Source: a virus
IMG/VR virus record: IMGVR_UViG_3300046004_001894
Coordinates: 1-21,089 of that record
Direction: 5' to 3' (one strand)
Length of the DNA stretch: 21,089 nt
The notes beneath the pieces are model-generated. The model was not told where the DNA came from and made no database searches. It worked only from the letters and a program-made list of their open reading frames with translations. Below are positions 20,109 through 21,089 of the stretch, piece by piece. The position numbers and the translations under genes are program-made. Position 1 is the first letter of the stretch. Each line of letters opens with the position of its first letter.

Positions 20109-20137
20109 TTGACTTCCTAAGTCAAAAGAACTACATT
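20109..20137 (+). promoter_or_regulatory. Promoter of the 106-aa gene with palindrome over -35
   Basis: TTGACT and TACATT with a 17-bp spacer. The -35 box is part of a perfect inverted repeat TTGACTT-CCT-AAGTCAA (20109-20125), a likely operator for a repressor. No GGGGCCCC element precedes it. The leader begins near 20144 with a small hairpin (GGGCGG, CCGCCC, 20147-20163). Confidence 0.65.
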
Positions 20138-20182
20138 AGACAAATCGGGCGGATGGGCCGCCCACTCAAAAAGGAAAATACC

Positions 20183-20503
20183 ATGGCTAAGCAACCGACC
20201 TCCAAGTATACCGCCGCAATGGAACAAGCCATTCGCGACGAACCCGTCCTTAATCAGGCCGTGGCCAATCGCCTCGCGGGTGAATTCGGTCCGGCCTTCA
20301 CCGGCCGCATGGTGATCGCGAAGATCAACTCCATGAAGCTGCCGTATCAGAAGAAGGTCGCTGTTACGAAGACCGGCGAGCCGGTTGAGCGTAAAGAACT
20401 TCTGGTTGCGGAGATCGCCAAGTTTGTCGAGGGCAATCTCGACGGTCTGGATAAGGCCCCGAAGCCCGCGCTTCAGGCCATCCGGGACGCCTTCGCGGCC
20501 TAA
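20183..20503 (+). CDS. Conserved-type phage protein, possibly DNA-binding (106 aa)
   Basis: The protein has 106 residues. The region QAVANRLAGEFGPAFTGRMVIAKI looks like a helix-turn-helix, followed by KLPYQKKV, KTGEPVERKELLVAEIAKFV and LDGLDKAPKPALQAIRDAF. I recognise the overall order (a basic R-x-V-I-A-K helix, a Lys-rich segment, then L-x-G-L-x-K-A) from small phage proteins of unknown function, which supports a nucleic-acid-binding role without proving it. I use the ATG at 20183 with AAGGA upstream; an earlier in-frame ATG at 20153 lies in the leader hairpin. It is the best plus-strand candidate for the regulator acting on the repeated operators. Confidence 0.75.
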   Translation: MAKQPTSKYTAAMEQAIRDEPVLNQAVANRLAGEFGPAFTGRMVIAKINSMKLPYQKKVAVTKTGEPVERKELLVAEIAKFVEGNLDGLDKAPKPALQAIRDAFAA

Positions 20504-20511
20504 AAAGTGCT

Positions 20512-20537
20512 TGACTGTGGTGTAAAAGCCACAGTCA
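20512..20537 (+). other. Stem-loop with TGTAAAAG loop, copy 2
   Basis: A perfect 9-bp stem (TGACTGTGG, CCACAGTCA) with loop TGTAAAAG, just after the stop of the 106-aa gene. The stem sequence is unrelated to copies 1 and 3 except for the closing GG/CC. Confidence 0.7.
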
Positions 20538-20549
20538 CTCGCTCCGCCC

Positions 20550-20613
20550 TAAGTCCTTGATTTCATTGAGGATTTGGGGCCCCCCGAAATTTGCTAGCGA
20601 AATCAATGACTTA
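20550..20613 (+). repeat. 64-bp GGGGCCCC palindromic element, copy 6
   Basis: The most symmetric arms: TAAGTCCTTGATTTC on the left and GAAATCAATGACTTA on the right, differing by one base when reverse-complemented. GGGGCCCCCC at 20576-20585. Confidence 0.87.
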
Positions 20614-20632
20614 CGCTGTAACAATACGTGAT

Positions 20633-20660
20633 TAGACATAGCCAAGAAAACTGCTATTAT
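20633..20660 (+). promoter_or_regulatory. One-way cassette promoter of the 89-aa gene
   Basis: TAGACA and TATTAT separated by 16 bp, preceded by TGTAACAATACGTGATTA, a variant of the box upstream of the promoters at 16977 and 17308. The leader is about 33 nt with GGAGAG. Confidence 0.7.
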
Positions 20661-20699
20661 AAGCCATCACCGGGCAAGCAAGCCCATTGGAGAGACAAA

Positions 20700-20969
20700 A
20701 TGCGTGAACAACTCGGCGTTATCATTTCGGCCAAATACAACCTCATTAGCGATAGCGCGAATGACGGTGAAGGCCAGCAAGGCAATATCGTGGCCGATTT
20801 CGGCGTGAACAAGGTTCCGACGCTGGAAGAGGTCCAAGCCTCGCTGGACAACGCGATTAAGGTTTTCAACGACGCTCTGGGCGTTGACGATACACGCCTG
20901 ATCAACATGGGTGATTTCGGTTTCGCCGAACCGCGTTCGATGCAATGGCCTCCGGTAGCTAACGAATAA
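20700..20969 (+). CDS. Hypothetical protein (89 aa)
   Basis: The protein has 89 residues, acidic and soluble: a beta-rich start (REQLGVIISAKYNLIS), NIVADFGVNKVPTLEEV, a helix (QASLDNAIKVFNDAL) and a C-terminal part with DTRLINMGDFGFAEPRSM. GGAGAG lies 5 nt before the ATG. It is a single-gene unit between two cassettes. No family is recognised. Sequence quality and codon use support a real gene. Confidence 0.75.
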   Translation: MREQLGVIISAKYNLISDSANDGEGQQGNIVADFGVNKVPTLEEVQASLDNAIKVFNDALGVDDTRLINMGDFGFAEPRSMQWPPVANE

Positions 20970-20984
20970 GACTTGACAAAGGCT

Positions 20985-21010
20985 TGGGGCTGGTGTAAAG
21001 GCCAGCCCCA
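20985..21010 (+). other. Stem-loop with TGTAAAGG loop, copy 3
   Basis: A perfect 9-bp stem (TGGGGCTGG, CCAGCCCCA) with loop TGTAAAGG, preceded by CTTGACA as in the other copies. Confidence 0.7.
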
Positions 21011-21012
21011 CC

Positions 21013-21076
21013 TAACTCTTTGAAAACAAACGCTTTTTTGGAGGGGCCCCAAAAGCCCAACGATTTCAATGACTTA
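21013..21076 (+). repeat. 64-bp GGGGCCCC palindromic element, copy 7
   Basis: Left arm TAACTCTTTGAAAACAAACG; right end CCCAACGATTTCAATGACTTA; exact GGGGCCCC at 21043-21050. The right arm, reverse-complemented, nearly equals the left arm of copy 3, showing that the two halves come from one sequence. The bases that follow (GCAGGCCCTGGCT) resemble those after copy 5, so a divergent promoter pair probably lies just beyond the window. Confidence 0.83.
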
Positions 21077-21089
21077 GCAGGCCCTGGCT

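Noticed and set aside
19897-20112. A 71-codon ORF starting right after a -10 box
   Set aside because: Its ATG precedes the predicted start of transcription, and the overlapping 59-aa frame has a Shine-Dalgarno and better codon use.
16894-21076. GGGGCCCC elements as ordinary rho-independent terminators
   Set aside because: The central GGGGCCCC has no loop of its own and the outer arms are not followed by a U-tract on either strand. A termination role is possible but not of the standard type.
16894-21089. CRISPR array
   Set aside because: The repeats are separated by genes of variable length, are internally palindromic over 64 bp and vary in sequence; no spacer pattern exists.

Overview
The window is one stretch of a tailed double-stranded DNA phage genome, or of a prophage with the same layout. 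It has an HK97-type head module, a long-tail module with a tape measure and no sheath gene, and a separate block of very small genes on the opposite strand. Start contexts with AAGGAG and near-consensus TTGACA/TATAAT promoters with 17-bp spacers point to a bacterial host with a sigma70-like polymerase, most likely Gram-negative. I cannot name the host or a close relative from sequence alone. No tRNA, CRISPR array, transposase or integrase was seen.

Minus strand, 16.4 kb down to position 1 (virion genes): small terminase, a 46-aa protein, a two-helix membrane protein (holin candidate), large terminase, a 31-aa basic ORF, an HNH endonuclease, portal, a 112-aa linker gene, a fused prohead protease-scaffold-major capsid protein, a head-tail connector, a large gp10-like neck protein, tail terminator, major tail tube, a second tail-tube-like protein, a 1266-aa protein of three lectin-like repeats, two tail-assembly chaperone ORFs joined by a candidate prfB-like +1 frameshift, and the start of the tape measure. 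Most genes overlap or abut, as in one or a few long operons. Strong promoters lie before the small terminase, before the HNH gene, and between the two tail tube genes. The last of these sits directly in front of a strong terminator hairpin.

Plus strand, 16.4 to 21.1 kb (accessory, probably early genes): about 17 genes of 20 to 106 codons, more GC-rich than the virion genes and mostly of unknown function. They are arranged as short operons of ORFs coupled by TAATG or ATGA overlaps. The operons are separated by repeated regulatory cassettes. Each cassette holds a 63-64 bp imperfect palindrome centred on GGGGCCCC (seven copies) followed by a promoter. Promoters come in two kinds: one-way promoters with a shared box upstream of -35, and divergent pairs flanking a 14-16 bp perfect palindrome (ATTACAAATTTGTAAT). 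Three cassettes also carry a stem-loop with changing stem sequence but a constant TGTAAARG loop.

The most unusual points are the modular cassettes, the divergent promoters that would make antisense RNA towards the previous operon, and at least five genes (on both strands) whose ATG sits 6-7 nt after the -10 box and would be translated from leaderless mRNA. The head and tail genes together explain packaging and virion assembly. The plus-strand genes look like host-takeover microproteins with individually tuned expression.
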